Shown: positions 36,204 to 45,753, counted from the first letter of the stretch. The stretch: 64,000 nt of DNA from JAGOGN01 sp036652735 (GCA_036652735.1 JAVVVI010000002.1:1-64000), one strand, 5' to 3'. Notes: generated by a model from the sequence alone, not told the origin. Numbers and translations are program-made.

Positions 36204-37397
36204 ATGAAGAATTTGAAACAGATACTATCTGTAATGATGACAATGGTTTTGGTGGTTACAATGGCGAACTTTATGCCAGATCAGGCAATTGCAGCCAACA
36301 ATCCAATTATCCTGGTACCCAATATCGGTCGTCAGGATATTCTGTATGGCAGCACAGATAGTAAAACCTATCAGGTAACTATAGATAAAGATGGATATTC
36401 TTATCTGGAATTTACAATGAATGGACTGGATAAAAACATTAAAGATGGTTGGAATATACAGATACTGGATAAGGACTATAATATAATTTCAGAAGATAAT
36501 CATGTGGTTAAAAATTTAAAAGGAAAAACACTTAATTTTCAAAAAGATTCCATTGTCTATATTAAGGTTACAGCCAGCGGATCGGATAGCTTTGCACCAT
36601 CCTTTGTGAATTATCAGATTAAATTTACAACAGTTACCGATTCAACCTGGGAAAAAGAAACCGGTAATACAGCGGGAGAGGCAACGACACTTAAGAATGA
36701 TACCATATGCAATGGAAATCTGTATTTGGAAACAGATGCGGATTACTATAAATATATTGTAGAAAAAAATGGATATACCACGTTTTCCTTTGAATATTCT
36801 ATTTCTGATATTGAACAAATAAAGCAAGGATGGAAGGTGTCTGTTTTTGACCAGAATCTGTCATTGATTTCTACCTATAATTTTAATTCAAAAGCGGAAA
36901 CAAAAAAACTGAATTTCAAGAAGGGGACAGTGCTTTACATTAAAGTAGAGGCATATTCAGCAAATTCCTATGGATGTCCTGTGGATGTGACCTATACTCT
37001 TACAGCAAAAAATAGTGAGAACAAAGCATGGGAACTGGAAAAAAATAATACCTGGGCCAGCGCCACAATGTTAAAAAATTCGGTAATGAAATATGGTAAT
37101 TTTTATATGGATCAAGATAAGGATATGTATTATTTTATAGCACCTTCCACGGGACGATACAGTGTGACCTTTGCTTCTAACGTTGCATCTACAGAAGCAG
37201 GATCCGGCTGGAATCTGTCATTTTATAATGCAGGGAAGAAATTGCTGCGAATGGAAACCGGATTAACTTCAAAGAGAACCTTTACGATACCTGTGAAAAG
37301 AGGTGCCAGAATTTATATTAAATTAGAGGGTGCTACAACCTGGAGTACGAGTGAACTTGTTGGAATAACATATTCTATGAAAGTACGAAAAAGATAG
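36204..37397 (+). CDS. Secreted protein with three PPC-like repeats
   Basis: A signal peptide of about 30 residues (MKNLKQILSVMMTMVLVVTM, ending in AIAA) precedes three related beta-rich units (about 35-145, 150-270, 275-395). Each unit begins with a tryptophan-rich E-x-E-x-N-x-A pattern (KETGNTAGEATTLKND; LEKNNTWASATMLKN) and contains a D-x-D-x-Y-Y strand. This is the bacterial pre-peptidase C-terminal (PPC) fold, usually found fused to proteases or as a binding module. Here there is no enzyme domain and no wall anchor, so it is probably a secreted binding protein. It lies 30 bases after the GNAT gene with a GGAGGAG site. Confidence 0.75.
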   Translation: MKNLKQILSVMMTMVLVVTMANFMPDQAIAANNPIILVPNIGRQDILYGSTDSKTYQVTIDKDGYSYLEFTMNGLDKNIKDGWNIQILDKDYNIISEDNHVVKNLKGKTLNFQKDSIVYIKVTASGSDSFAPSFVNYQIKFTTVTDSTWEKETGNTAGEATTLKNDTICNGNLYLETDADYYKYIVEKNGYTTFSFEYSISDIEQIKQGWKVSVFDQNLSLISTYNFNSKAETKKLNFKKGTVLYIKVEAYSANSYGCPVDVTYTLTAKNSENKAWELEKNNTWASATMLKNSVMKYGNFYMDQDKDMYYFIAPSTGRYSVTFASNVASTEAGSGWNLSFYNAGKKLLRMETGLTSKRTFTIPVKRGARIYIKLEGATTWSTSELVGITYSMKVRKR

Positions 37398-37399
37398 TT

Positions 37400-37427
37400 T
37401 GTTTTTGAGTAAAGATGTAGTATAATA
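37400..37427 (+). promoter_or_regulatory. Predicted promoter of yjfB
   Basis: TTGTTT (37400-37405) and consensus TATAAT (37422-37427), 16 bases apart. Confidence 0.5.
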
Positions 37428-37455
37428 TAAGAAATAACAGCAAGGAGGTAAAGGT

Positions 37456-37632
37456 ATGGATATTGCAGGATTATCAATTGCAATGAGCACAGCAAGAGTA
37501 AGTAATGAGGTATCAACTGCTGTTTTGGGTAAGAATTTGGACACAATGGAGCAGATGGGGGACGGAATGAAGAAAATGTTAGAAAAGTCTGTTACTCCGG
37601 AACTTGGGCAGAATATGGATATTAGAGTATAA
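37456..37632 (+). CDS. YjfB family protein (putative motility protein)
   Basis: A 58-residue ORF too short for most gene lists. It begins MDIAGLSIAMSTARVSNEVS and ends with PELGQNMDIRV, the pattern of the YjfB family, which is annotated as putative motility protein. AAGGAGG sits 8 bases before ATG 37456 and a terminator follows, so it is its own transcript. No mechanism is known. Confidence 0.85.
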   Translation: MDIAGLSIAMSTARVSNEVSTAVLGKNLDTMEQMGDGMKKMLEKSVTPELGQNMDIRV

Positions 37633-37668
37633 GCTTATTCCCCAATAGTTTACCAGATAGCGAAGAAG

Positions 37669-37703
37669 AGGGTTCTGTTGATGAAAGTCAGACAGAACCC
37701 TTT
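37669..37703 (+). terminator. Terminator after yjfB
   Basis: AGGGTTCTGT (37669-37678) pairs with ACAGAACCCT (37692-37701), then TTT. Confidence 0.85.
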
Positions 37704-37732
37704 CCTAAATAAAAATTTTGGGAGGTGAACGG

Positions 37733-38365
37733 GTGAGACAGGAAATAACAGTGGTTGATGGAATACTATTTTCAATGCCACAGATGGCGGAAAAGGCCCA
37801 AAAAGAGTTAGAAGGAATTAAATTTGTTAAGGAAAAATTAGATATGGATAATCCGGAAGCAGTTTTACAGGTATATAATCGACTGCGGCGGGAAAAAATG
37901 TTTGAGACACCGGTAGGACTTTTCTTTCTTAGAGATCTCCAGGAGTATTTGCGTACCATACCATTTATAAAAAATGAGGATATTGCCAATTTGGATTTTG
38001 AAATGATTGTCGAGAAATCCAATGGAGAGAATTTGTCTATAAAAAAAGAACAAATGAAAGCCAGAGATTTAAAAACTAAAATCATACAAAAGGAACAGAA
38101 AATCAAGGAAAAAGAAGTAAGGCTTCATAGGAAGAACAAGGATCAAAAAACCAATAAAAAGCTTCAGAGCTCCATTATTCTAAATGTTATTCTCGCAGTG
38201 GTTATCTTAGTAATGATGATTATTAGTGCAACCAGTAATTCAATCACTATTGTGAATTATGAAAATAAGTTAATTGACAAATATGAAAAATGGGAGTCAG
38301 ACTTGGGAAAAAGGGAAAAAACGATTCAAGAGCAGGAAGAAAAATACAATATTCCAAAAGAATAA
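37733..38365 (+). CDS. Hypothetical membrane protein with coiled-coil arms
   Basis: I do not recognise this protein. The 210 residues include an N-terminal soluble part (1-90), a highly charged coiled-coil (about 95-140), one transmembrane helix (SIILNVILAVVILVMMIISA, about 145-165) and a short charged tail. GTG 37733 is preferred, with GGGAGGTG before it; an in-frame TTG at 37718 would overlap that site. It precedes a two-component system but is separated from it by 69 bases, so functional linkage is uncertain. Confidence 0.6.
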   Translation: MRQEITVVDGILFSMPQMAEKAQKELEGIKFVKEKLDMDNPEAVLQVYNRLRREKMFETPVGLFFLRDLQEYLRTIPFIKNEDIANLDFEMIVEKSNGENLSIKKEQMKARDLKTKIIQKEQKIKEKEVRLHRKNKDQKTNKKLQSSIILNVILAVVILVMMIISATSNSITIVNYENKLIDKYEKWESDLGKREKTIQEQEEKYNIPKE

Positions 38366-38434
38366 GAAAAAATCACATTTTAATCATATTTGGTGATTAT
38401 ACTATGGCTGAAAGAATAAATGCGAGGTAGTAAA

Positions 38435-39121
38435 ATGGAAAAAATTAAAATTCTTGTTGTGGATGATGAAAGTAGAATGAGAAAGTTAGTAAAAGATTTT
38501 CTTGTAAAAAAAGATTATGAAGTAATTGAAGCAGAAAATGGAGAACAGGCGTTGGATTCTTTTTATATGGATAATCGAATATCCTTGATTATCTTAGATG
38601 TAATGATGCCCAAAATGTCAGGATGGGAAGTATGCAAAGAAATTCGTGAGACCTCCAAAGTGCCGATTATTATGTTGACTGCAAAATCTACAGAATTAGA
38701 TGAATTACAAGGGTTTGAATTAGGAGTGGATGAATACATCACGAAACCATTCAGTCCCAAGATTTTAGTGGCAAGGGTAGATGCCATTTTACGACGTGCG
38801 AAAAAAATATCAGGAGATTCCAATATTATTGTTGGTGGAATCGAGATTAACCGAGAGGCCCATCTGGTGATTATTGATGAGAAAAATGTGGAATTAAGTT
38901 TTAAGGAATTTGAGCTTTTATCTTATTTTGCAGAAAATGAAGGAATTGCATTGTCCAGAGAAAAGATTTTGAATCATGTATGGAATTATGATTATTTTGG
39001 AGATGCTAGAACCATCGATACCCATGTAAAGAAATTACGCAGCAAAATGGGAAGTAAGGGTAATTATATTAAGACGATTTGGGGAATGGGATATAAATTC
39101 CAGGTAGTGGAGGATGCATGA
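38435..39121 (+). CDS. OmpR-family response regulator
   Basis: A DNA-binding response regulator of 228 residues. The receiver domain (1-115) has LVVDDE, the phospho-acceptor in LIILDVMMPKMSG and KPFSPK. The winged helix (about 130-225) has ELSFKEFELLSYFAEN and DTHVKKLRSKMG. ATG 38435 is preferred over ATG 38420, which overlaps the GAGGTAG site. Its last 4 bases overlap the kinase gene. It could control itself and the lipoprotein downstream. Confidence 0.95.
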   Translation: MEKIKILVVDDESRMRKLVKDFLVKKDYEVIEAENGEQALDSFYMDNRISLIILDVMMPKMSGWEVCKEIRETSKVPIIMLTAKSTELDELQGFELGVDEYITKPFSPKILVARVDAILRRAKKISGDSNIIVGGIEINREAHLVIIDEKNVELSFKEFELLSYFAENEGIALSREKILNHVWNYDYFGDARTIDTHVKKLRSKMGSKGNYIKTIWGMGYKFQVVEDA

Positions 39122-40602
39122 AACATTCGTTAACAAGACAGATCTCCTTGATTTTTATTGGACTGATGCTGAGTATTTTAGCACTTTGCTGGATACTTAA
39201 TTCTACATTGCTGGAAGGCTTCTATATTCAGAATAAACAGGATACATTAATTGATGGTTATGGAGTTATTAATGAAGCAATTCAGACAAACGCCATTGGA
39301 ACAGATGATTTTGGCATTTCCATGGAAAGAATCAGTTCGAATGGGAACATTATGATGATTGTAATTAATTCCAAAGGCTCGGTTATTGCATCAACAGTGA
39401 ATGATACAGAGCTTTTGAGAACACAATTAATGGATTTATTATTTAATAGTTATGTGGGTAAAAGTGTTGTTCTGGATGAGACAAAAGACTACCGTATTCA
39501 GAAAATTAGAGATACAAGGCTGAACTCAGACTATTTAATCCTTTGGGGAAATTTGGAAGATGGTAATTTGATTTTAATGCGGACTCCTTTGGCAAGCATT
39601 AAAGAAAGCGTTGCATTATCAAATCAGTTTTTAACCTATATTGGTGTACTGGCTATAATTTTAAGCTTTTTTATAATATTTTTTGTATCCAAAAAAATCA
39701 CAAGACCAATTCTTAGACTGGCATCTATTTCACAGAAAATGGCAGCCCTTGATTTTGAGGCCAAATACGAAAATAGAGGGAAAGGGAGAAATGAGATAGA
39801 CATACTGGGAGAACATATTAATACCCTGTCTGAGAACCTGGAAACAACAATTTCAGAGTTAAAGAGTGCCAATAATGAGCTGCTACAGGACAATCAGCGA
39901 AAAACAGAAATCGATGAGATGAGAAAAGATTTTTTATCTAATATATCCCATGAGCTTAAGACGCCGCTGGCATTAATTCAAGGATATGCCGAGGGCTTGG
40001 AGGAATGCGTGAATGATGATGACGAAAGCAGACAGTTTTATTGTGATGTTATCATGGATGAAGCCGGGAAAATGAATGATATGGTAAAAAAACTCTTAAC
40101 CTTAAATCAAATTGAATTTGGCAGTAATGGCGTGGTAATGGAGCGTTTTGATTTAACGGAGGTAATGAGTGGTGTTCTGAATGTCTCCTCGCTTTTGATG
40201 AAGCAGAACAATATTCAGCTTTTATTCAACCAGACAACACCAATTTATGTATGGGCGGAAGAATATAAAGTGGAAGAAGTCTTTACAAACTATGTCAACA
40301 ATGCAATTCATCATGCAGAAGGGGAAAAAAATATTGAAGTCAAAATTGAAGAAAAAGAAAAAAAAGTACGAGTAAGTGTGTTTAATTCCGGCAAACCAAT
40401 TCCGGAAACCGACTTAGAGAGAATATGGGAAAAGTTCTATAAAGTAGATAAAGCCAGAACCAGGGAGTATGGCGGCAGTGGAATTGGACTCTCTATTGTA
40501 AAGGCAATTATGAATTCTTTTCACCAAGAATGTGGTGTTATTAACTATAAAGATGGCGTTTTGTTCTGGTTTGAGTTAGAAACAGGTTCGGCAGAGAATT
40601 AA
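39118..40602 (+). CDS. Sensor histidine kinase
   Basis: The partner of the response regulator, 494 residues. A first membrane helix (about 10-30), an extracellular sensor (about 31-168), a second helix (about 171-191) and a HAMP region come before the kinase core. The phospho-acceptor His278 is in SHELKTPLALIQGY; the N-box is NYVNNAIHHAEG and the G-box YGGSGIGLSIVK. The stimulus is unknown. Confidence 0.95.
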   Translation: MKHSLTRQISLIFIGLMLSILALCWILNSTLLEGFYIQNKQDTLIDGYGVINEAIQTNAIGTDDFGISMERISSNGNIMMIVINSKGSVIASTVNDTELLRTQLMDLLFNSYVGKSVVLDETKDYRIQKIRDTRLNSDYLILWGNLEDGNLILMRTPLASIKESVALSNQFLTYIGVLAIILSFFIIFFVSKKITRPILRLASISQKMAALDFEAKYENRGKGRNEIDILGEHINTLSENLETTISELKSANNELLQDNQRKTEIDEMRKDFLSNISHELKTPLALIQGYAEGLEECVNDDDESRQFYCDVIMDEAGKMNDMVKKLLTLNQIEFGSNGVVMERFDLTEVMSGVLNVSSLLMKQNNIQLLFNQTTPIYVWAEEYKVEEVFTNYVNNAIHHAEGEKNIEVKIEEKEKKVRVSVFNSGKPIPETDLERIWEKFYKVDKARTREYGGSGIGLSIVKAIMNSFHQECGVINYKDGVLFWFELETGSAEN

Positions 40603-40605
40603 TTC

Positions 40606-40634
40606 TTGCCGACTTGTGAAAATAATGCTAAAAT
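40606..40634 (+). promoter_or_regulatory. Predicted promoter of the lipoprotein gene
   Basis: TTGCCG (40606-40611) and TAAAAT (40629-40634), 17 bases apart, with TG-C before the -10 (extended type). It starts directly after the kinase stop. Confidence 0.65.
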
Positions 40635-40672
40635 GGTTCTAGGGTTAGTCAATAATAGTAAGGAGTGTGCCC

Positions 40673-41392
40673 ATGAGAACAACAGTATTGAAAATTGGAG
40701 TTTTACTTCTATCCATGGGATGCGTGGTAACCGGCTGTGGTGACAAACTAATGAAGCTTACCAATGAAGAACAGACGATGATTGCAGACTTTTCGGCACA
40801 CGTTGTTTCTGAATTGAATTCACGGCAGAGGGAAGGCTATGTTCCTATTTCGGATGAATTGTTACTGGAGATTCAAGAGAAGGAAAAGACTCAGCAGGAG
40901 ACTGCAGTTAAAAAGGAAAAAGAGAACGTGTCCCCTGAGAAAAGCAAAGACCAGGAGAAGGGGAAAAATCAACATCCAACGGGAACATTAACAGAAGCGT
41001 TGCAATTGTCTGGTCTACAGGCGAAATTTAAGGGTTATGATATTAAAAAGGACTATATTAAGTCAGACGTATTTTCCATGACAGCACCAAAGGGGAAAAA
41101 ATATCTGGTATTGAATGTAGGATTGAAGAACATAACTAAGTCGAAGATTTCTTGTGATTTGTTATCCCCAAAACCGGAATTTGTTCTTACATTGAATGGA
41201 ACGGTTAAAGCAACTGCCCTAACCACAGTTTTATTAAATGATTTATCTACATATACAGGAAAAATCAAGGCAAAAAAGACCGAAAATATGGTGTTGCTGT
41301 TTGAGGTGGCGGAAGAAGAAACGGGATCCATTGAATCACTTTCAATAGAGGTTACCATGAATGGAACTACGCTGGAAGTACCTCTGAAATAA
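40673..41392 (+). CDS. Predicted lipoprotein
   Basis: A 239-residue protein with a lipobox (VVTGC, Cys at about residue 22), so it should be lipid-anchored on the outer face of the membrane. A Lys/Glu-rich linker (about 75-105) precedes a beta-sandwich-like domain (about 110-239; KGKKYLVLNVGLKNITKSK) that resembles DUF4352-type Ig-like domains. GTG 40667 is in frame but ATG 40673 has the better AAGGAG spacing. It sits behind the kinase and may be its target or an accessory sensor. Confidence 0.7.
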   Translation: MRTTVLKIGVLLLSMGCVVTGCGDKLMKLTNEEQTMIADFSAHVVSELNSRQREGYVPISDELLLEIQEKEKTQQETAVKKEKENVSPEKSKDQEKGKNQHPTGTLTEALQLSGLQAKFKGYDIKKDYIKSDVFSMTAPKGKKYLVLNVGLKNITKSKISCDLLSPKPEFVLTLNGTVKATALTTVLLNDLSTYTGKIKAKKTENMVLLFEVAEEETGSIESLSIEVTMNGTTLEVPLK

Positions 41393-41513
41393 AAAGACTG
41401 AATTATAAGTTGTTTTATATCCAATGTTAAAAAATTTGAAAAAGATGTGTATTTTTTAAAATGCTTATGTTATAATTAATGGAGCAAGTTTTGATACTAG
41501 GGAGGGATTGTAA

Positions 41514-42425
41514 ATGGACAGTAATATTCTCTTAGAGAATGGAACAAATGAAGTAGAGATACTAGAATTTACGTTAGGGAATAATCATTATGGAATAAAT
41601 GTAGCCAAGATTCGTGAGATTTTAACGTATCAGCCAGTTACACCAATTCCAAATGCACATTATTGTGTAGAGGGCATTTTTATGCCGCGAGATATTATGA
41701 TTACCGTTATTAATTTAAAGGAAAGTCTTGGATTACAGAAAACAGATGAAGAAGGACTCTTTATCATCACCAATTTTAACAAATTAAACATTGCATTTCA
41801 TGTTGACAAAGTAATTGGTATACATAGAATTTCTTGGGAAGATATAATCAAACCGGATTCTACAATTAATGCAGAAAATAATGGCGTATCTACCGGTGTA
41901 ATTAAAATGGAAGACAAATTAATTGTAATACTTGATTTCGAAAAAATCGTAACTGATATTAGCCCTGAGACTGGTTTGCGCATGTCTGATATTGACCACT
42001 TTGAGGGAAGAGACCGTAAGGAATCTCCAATATTAATTGCAGAAGATTCACCATTATTAAGCAGGTTGATTACAGATTGTTTGAAACGTGCCGGTTATAC
42101 AAGTTTGATTGTTACCGCAGATGGTAAAGAAGCCTGGGATAAACTATGTGAATTCAGAGATAATGGGACTTTATTTAATCGTGTTCACTGTATTATCACA
42201 GATATTGAGATGCCAATTATGGATGGTCATCGTTTAACACGATTAGCGAAGACAGATGATGATATAAAACAGATTCCACTCATTATTTTTTCCTCATTGG
42301 TGAATGAAGAGATGAGAAAAAAAGGCGAGCAGTTAGGTGCAGATGCACAACTATCTAAGCCGGAGATTGGAAGCCTGGTAGAAGCAATTGATAGATTAAT
42401 CGATCAGGGTCTGCCAACAAAATAG
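41514..42425 (+). CDS. cheV: CheV-type chemotaxis protein (CheW-REC)
   Basis: A chemotaxis adaptor with a CheW domain (about 15-150; EILEFTLGNNHYGINVAKIREIL) and a receiver domain (about 175-300). The receiver's Asp is in IITDIEMPIMDG and the lysine in LSKPEIGS. CheV links receptors to CheA and may serve as a phosphate sink or adaptation device. No other chemotaxis gene is in the window. GGGAGG precedes ATG 41514, and a terminator follows. Confidence 0.94.
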   Translation: MDSNILLENGTNEVEILEFTLGNNHYGINVAKIREILTYQPVTPIPNAHYCVEGIFMPRDIMITVINLKESLGLQKTDEEGLFIITNFNKLNIAFHVDKVIGIHRISWEDIIKPDSTINAENNGVSTGVIKMEDKLIVILDFEKIVTDISPETGLRMSDIDHFEGRDRKESPILIAEDSPLLSRLITDCLKRAGYTSLIVTADGKEAWDKLCEFRDNGTLFNRVHCIITDIEMPIMDGHRLTRLAKTDDDIKQIPLIIFSSLVNEEMRKKGEQLGADAQLSKPEIGSLVEAIDRLIDQGLPTK

Positions 42426-42439
42426 ACTGTTATAGGAAG

Positions 42440-42489
42440 GTGTCTCAAAATTGCTCAATGTATAGTTGAGTTGATTTGAGGCACTTTTT
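42440..42489 (+). terminator. Terminator after cheV
   Basis: GTGTCTCAAA (42440-42449) pairs with TTTGAGGCAC (42475-42484), with inner arms GCTCAA/TTGAGT, followed by a T run. Confidence 0.83.
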
Positions 42490-42543
42490 AATAATAAAAG
42501 AAAGTGGGACAATGCCACTTTGAATAAATCGGAGGTGAATTCC

Positions 42544-44181
42544 TTGAGTGAAAAAGAAGATTATTTAGATCAATTGCTGAATTCCATGAAAGAGCCACAG
42601 AGCCATTCGGAAAAGAAAAAAAGGGATAACACACAGACACACAGAGAAGCCTTTTCAATGGAATTGGATGAAGGGGAATTATCTCATGGAGAATCATTTT
42701 ATGCAGAGTTTGATAATGAAATGGATGAAGAAGCATCCGATATTTTTTTAGACGAATTTGAAAGCGAACTGGATGAAATACCAAGGGAAACAGAGAACGT
42801 TTCCAATGAAATAGAAGAAGATGATATTTTTGCAGGTTTATCCAAGGTGATGAAGATGCCCAAGAATAAAAAGGAAAAAAAGGGCAGGAGAAAATCATCA
42901 AAGAAAGAGGAAGCGCCTCTTCCGGAAGAGACCAAGGAAACCAAGGATGAAACACTTATATCCAAGAGCACAAATGAAGAGGTATCCCTGGATGCAATGT
43001 TGGATTCTGTTCGAATGGAAGAACCCATTTATCCAGAGCAGGAAGAACCTGCCCCAGAAGATGAAAAACAGGAAGTAGAGGAAGAGGATGTATTGAATCT
43101 TCTTACTGAGTTATCAAATGAAGATGATGAATTATCTGATATCGCACAGATGTTGAAGGCACAGGATACAAAGGAAGATATCCCAATGGATGAAGAAGAG
43201 GATGAATTGGGATTCGGAGAAGTGATTCCTTTACTGGATCTACCAGAGGATGAATTTGGGGTTAAGGAAGGCAGTAAAGAAGTAAATGAGATGCAGGAAC
43301 TTTTAGGAAAGCAGGAAGGCAGTGCATCTAAGGACAAGAAAGAAAAAAAGAAAAAAAATGGCATTATTTCAAAGCTTGGAACCTTGTTTTTTGGTGAAGA
43401 GGAAGAGCTTATAGATGAATTAAGTGAAGAATCGCTGCTTAATCCGGAACAGGAACTATTAAGTGATGAAAACTCGGATATTTTGAGCGAATTAGAAGGA
43501 AAGGCCTCGGCTGATTCTAAAAAAATAGAAAAAGAAGCGAAGAAGAAAGAAAAAGCCGATAAAAAGAAAGCCAAGGCACAGGAACGAAGCGAAAAAGCAA
43601 AAGCACAAAAAGCTGCAAAAGAAAATAAACCAAAAAAAGTAAAGGAACCTAAGATAAAAGAAAAACCGTTACCAAAGGCTCCGGTCATTTTAGTGATTTT
43701 AATGTCGGTATCCATTCTGGGACTGGTACTTCTTGCAGGAAGTTACAGTGGTTATGCGCTGGGCATTGCAGATGCAGAAAAGGCCTATCATCAAAAGGAT
43801 TATTTAGAGGCATACACCCAGCTTGCCGGATTGAAATTAAAAGAAAAAGATAAGGAATTTTTTGCTCAAACCAGTCTATTGGCTGGAATTGCAGTTGAGG
43901 AAAGTGCCTTTCAAACGGCAATGAAAATTCAACGATATGAAATGGCTCTGGATAGCTTAGTGAGAGGTCTGGGGCGCTATGAAAAAAATGAAGCAGATGC
44001 GAAGACATATGGAGTAAGTAAGCCGTATAAGAAGATCAAACTCAAAATGCAAAAAGAATTAAAGAAGAACTTTAAACTATCCTATAAAGATGCGGTTGAG
44101 TTATATGGAATCAGGAATCGCAGGAAGTATTCCATAGAGATTGCAAAGACGGTTCGGGGACTTGAGTTTAAAGAAAATTAA
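42544..44181 (+). CDS. Large acidic membrane protein of unknown function
   Basis: I do not recognise the family. Predicted 545 residues. Residues 1-300 are very rich in Glu and Asp, with scattered Lys clusters, and probably disordered. A Lys/Ala-rich stretch (about 320-375) leads to one transmembrane helix (PVILVILMSVSILGLVLLAG, about 380-400). The C-terminal 140 residues are helical and carry a TPR-like ALGIADAEKAYHQKDYLEAY. The positive charge before the helix puts the acidic part inside the cell. TTG 42544, 6 bases after CGGAGGTG, is the likely start. Confidence 0.65.
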   Translation: MSEKEDYLDQLLNSMKEPQSHSEKKKRDNTQTHREAFSMELDEGELSHGESFYAEFDNEMDEEASDIFLDEFESELDEIPRETENVSNEIEEDDIFAGLSKVMKMPKNKKEKKGRRKSSKKEEAPLPEETKETKDETLISKSTNEEVSLDAMLDSVRMEEPIYPEQEEPAPEDEKQEVEEEDVLNLLTELSNEDDELSDIAQMLKAQDTKEDIPMDEEEDELGFGEVIPLLDLPEDEFGVKEGSKEVNEMQELLGKQEGSASKDKKEKKKKNGIISKLGTLFFGEEEELIDELSEESLLNPEQELLSDENSDILSELEGKASADSKKIEKEAKKKEKADKKKAKAQERSEKAKAQKAAKENKPKKVKEPKIKEKPLPKAPVILVILMSVSILGLVLLAGSYSGYALGIADAEKAYHQKDYLEAYTQLAGLKLKEKDKEFFAQTSLLAGIAVEESAFQTAMKIQRYEMALDSLVRGLGRYEKNEADAKTYGVSKPYKKIKLKMQKELKKNFKLSYKDAVELYGIRNRRKYSIEIAKTVRGLEFKEN

Positions 44182-44229
44182 TGTATGTGGCAGACGATTG
44201 AACAGGGTTTGCAGAAAATGGAGTGAGAA

Positions 44230-44943
44230 ATGATGCCAATGATAGAAAATGACTGGCTGGATGCAGTCAAGGGGGAGTTTGCCAAAGATTATTATAAGGA
44301 CCTCTATAAATTCGTGGGAGAGGAATATAATAAAATGACAATTTATCCACCAGCGGCAGATATTTTTAATGCGTTTCATTTTACACCACTTCATGAGGTA
44401 AAGGTGCTTTTACTTGGACAGGATCCCTATCACAATGAGAATCAGGCTCATGGACTGAGCTTTTCTGTTTTGCCAAGACAAAGGGATATTCCGCCCTCGT
44501 TACAGAATATATACAAAGAATTGGAAGCAGACTGTGGCTGTAAAATTCCCGACAATGGATATCTTAAAAAATGGGCGGACCAAGGTGTTTTATTATTAAA
44601 TACTGTTTTAACCGTTCGGGCGCATGCAGCTAATTCACATCAGGGAAAAGGATGGGAGCAGTTCACAGATGCCATTATTCGTGCTGTGAATGAACAAGAC
44701 CGCCCCATTGTATATTTCCTTTGGGGCAGACCGGCACAAGCCAAAAAACCCATGCTTACCAATCCAAGACATTTGATTCTGGAGGCACCGCATCCAAGTC
44801 CATTGTCTGCATATCGTGGTTTCTTTGGCTGTAAACATTTTAGCAGGGCAAATGAGTTTTTAGAATCAAATGGGGTGTCACCAATTGACTGGCAGATTGA
44901 AGATAAAAAAAGTATGGATGAAAGTAGTATCATTTCTTGTTAG
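44230..44943 (+). CDS. ung: Uracil-DNA glycosylase
   Basis: Removes uracil from DNA, starting base-excision repair. Family 1 motifs are clear: GQDPYHNENQAHGLSF (with the catalytic Asp), LLNTVLTV and HPSPLSAYRGFFGC. It has 237 residues. Two ATGs in tandem at 44230 and 44233 follow a weak GGAG site. Confidence 0.97.
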   Translation: MMPMIENDWLDAVKGEFAKDYYKDLYKFVGEEYNKMTIYPPAADIFNAFHFTPLHEVKVLLLGQDPYHNENQAHGLSFSVLPRQRDIPPSLQNIYKELEADCGCKIPDNGYLKKWADQGVLLLNTVLTVRAHAANSHQGKGWEQFTDAIIRAVNEQDRPIVYFLWGRPAQAKKPMLTNPRHLILEAPHPSPLSAYRGFFGCKHFSRANEFLESNGVSPIDWQIEDKKSMDESSIISC

Positions 44944-44965
44944 AACTTAAGGTTTGTGCTACAAT
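44937..44965 (+). promoter_or_regulatory. Predicted promoter of the FliD-like gene
   Basis: TTGTTA (44937-44942) and TACAAT (44960-44965), 17 bases apart, with extended -10 TG-C. The -35 box overlaps the ung stop. Confidence 0.6.
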
Positions 44966-45009
44966 GTTCATATAGATCGTAAAGCATAGAAATCAAAGGA
45001 GTGATCGAT

Positions 45010-45753
45010 ATGGCAAATTATTTTGGAATTTCATCGGATTCAGTAAGTACCTTGTTTTCAAATTTAGGTTCGGCAAAAAAGAATACACAGGATCTTTCAT
45101 CGTCTTCTCTTAGTACCTACAGCTCAATTAAAAATGGATCTTATTTTAAGCTGGCCAAATCCTATTATGCAAAGACGGATGCAAAGAGACCAAGTGAGAC
45201 AACCGCAGTCTCTAAGGAGAATACGAAAAAATTAACTGCAATTAAGAATTCTGCCAATGACTTAAAGGAATCAACAGAAGTATTGCTGACGAAGGGAACC
45301 CAATCTGTATTTAGTAAAAAACAGGTTAAAAATGAAGATGGAACTTCTACCTACGGATATGATAAAAAAGCGATCTTTAAGGCAATTAAGAACTTTACAG
45401 AAGATTATAATGCAGTTGTAAATTCCACAAAAGATGCAAAAGCAACCGCAGTTTTGTCACCGGCGTCCAGCATGGTTAAAATGACAGAAGCAAATGAGTC
45501 TCTGCTTTTACAGGCAGGAATTACAGTTAAGAGTGATAATACACTTCAGATTGACGAAACATTATTTAATAAGGCAGATATGACAACTGTTAAATCCCTG
45601 TTTCGAGATACCGGGTCCTATGCTTATCGTGTAGAATCCAAAGCCTATTCAATTGCACAGGCAGCATCAAATGAAGCAAAGAAGTCTTCTACCTATACAA
45701 AAAATGGAACCTACAGCTATAATTATGCATCAGCATTTGATGATTTTTACTAG
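45010..45753 (+). CDS. FliD C-terminal-like protein
   Basis: A 247-residue protein without a signal peptide, rich in Ser, Thr and Lys. The middle part (AIKNFTEDYNAVVNS, then LQIDETLFNKADMTTVKSLF) matches the pattern of the FliD filament-cap C-terminal domain (coiled stretch, then a D-x-L-F...V-x-S-L-F block). It ends in a Tyr/Asn-rich region. It is shorter than FliD and stands alone, so it may be a cap-like or hook-associated relative. ATG 45010 follows AAAGGAG; the GTG at 45001 is part of that site. Confidence 0.55.
   Translation: MANYFGISSDSVSTLFSNLGSAKKNTQDLSSSSLSTYSSIKNGSYFKLAKSYYAKTDAKRPSETTAVSKENTKKLTAIKNSANDLKESTEVLLTKGTQSVFSKKQVKNEDGTSTYGYDKKAIFKAIKNFTEDYNAVVNSTKDAKATAVLSPASSMVKMTEANESLLLQAGITVKSDNTLQIDETLFNKADMTTVKSLFRDTGSYAYRVESKAYSIAQAASNEAKKSSTYTKNGTYSYNYASAFDDFY

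Noticed and set aside
42488..42955. Reverse-strand open frame of 155 codons next to the cheV terminator
   Set aside because: It is antisense to the acidic protein start; composition is an artefact of that strand.
43029..43715. Reverse-strand open frame of 228 codons inside the acidic protein gene
   Set aside because: It is Ser/Phe-rich because the opposite strand encodes Glu/Lys-rich repeats. It has no ribosome binding site and no recognised motif.
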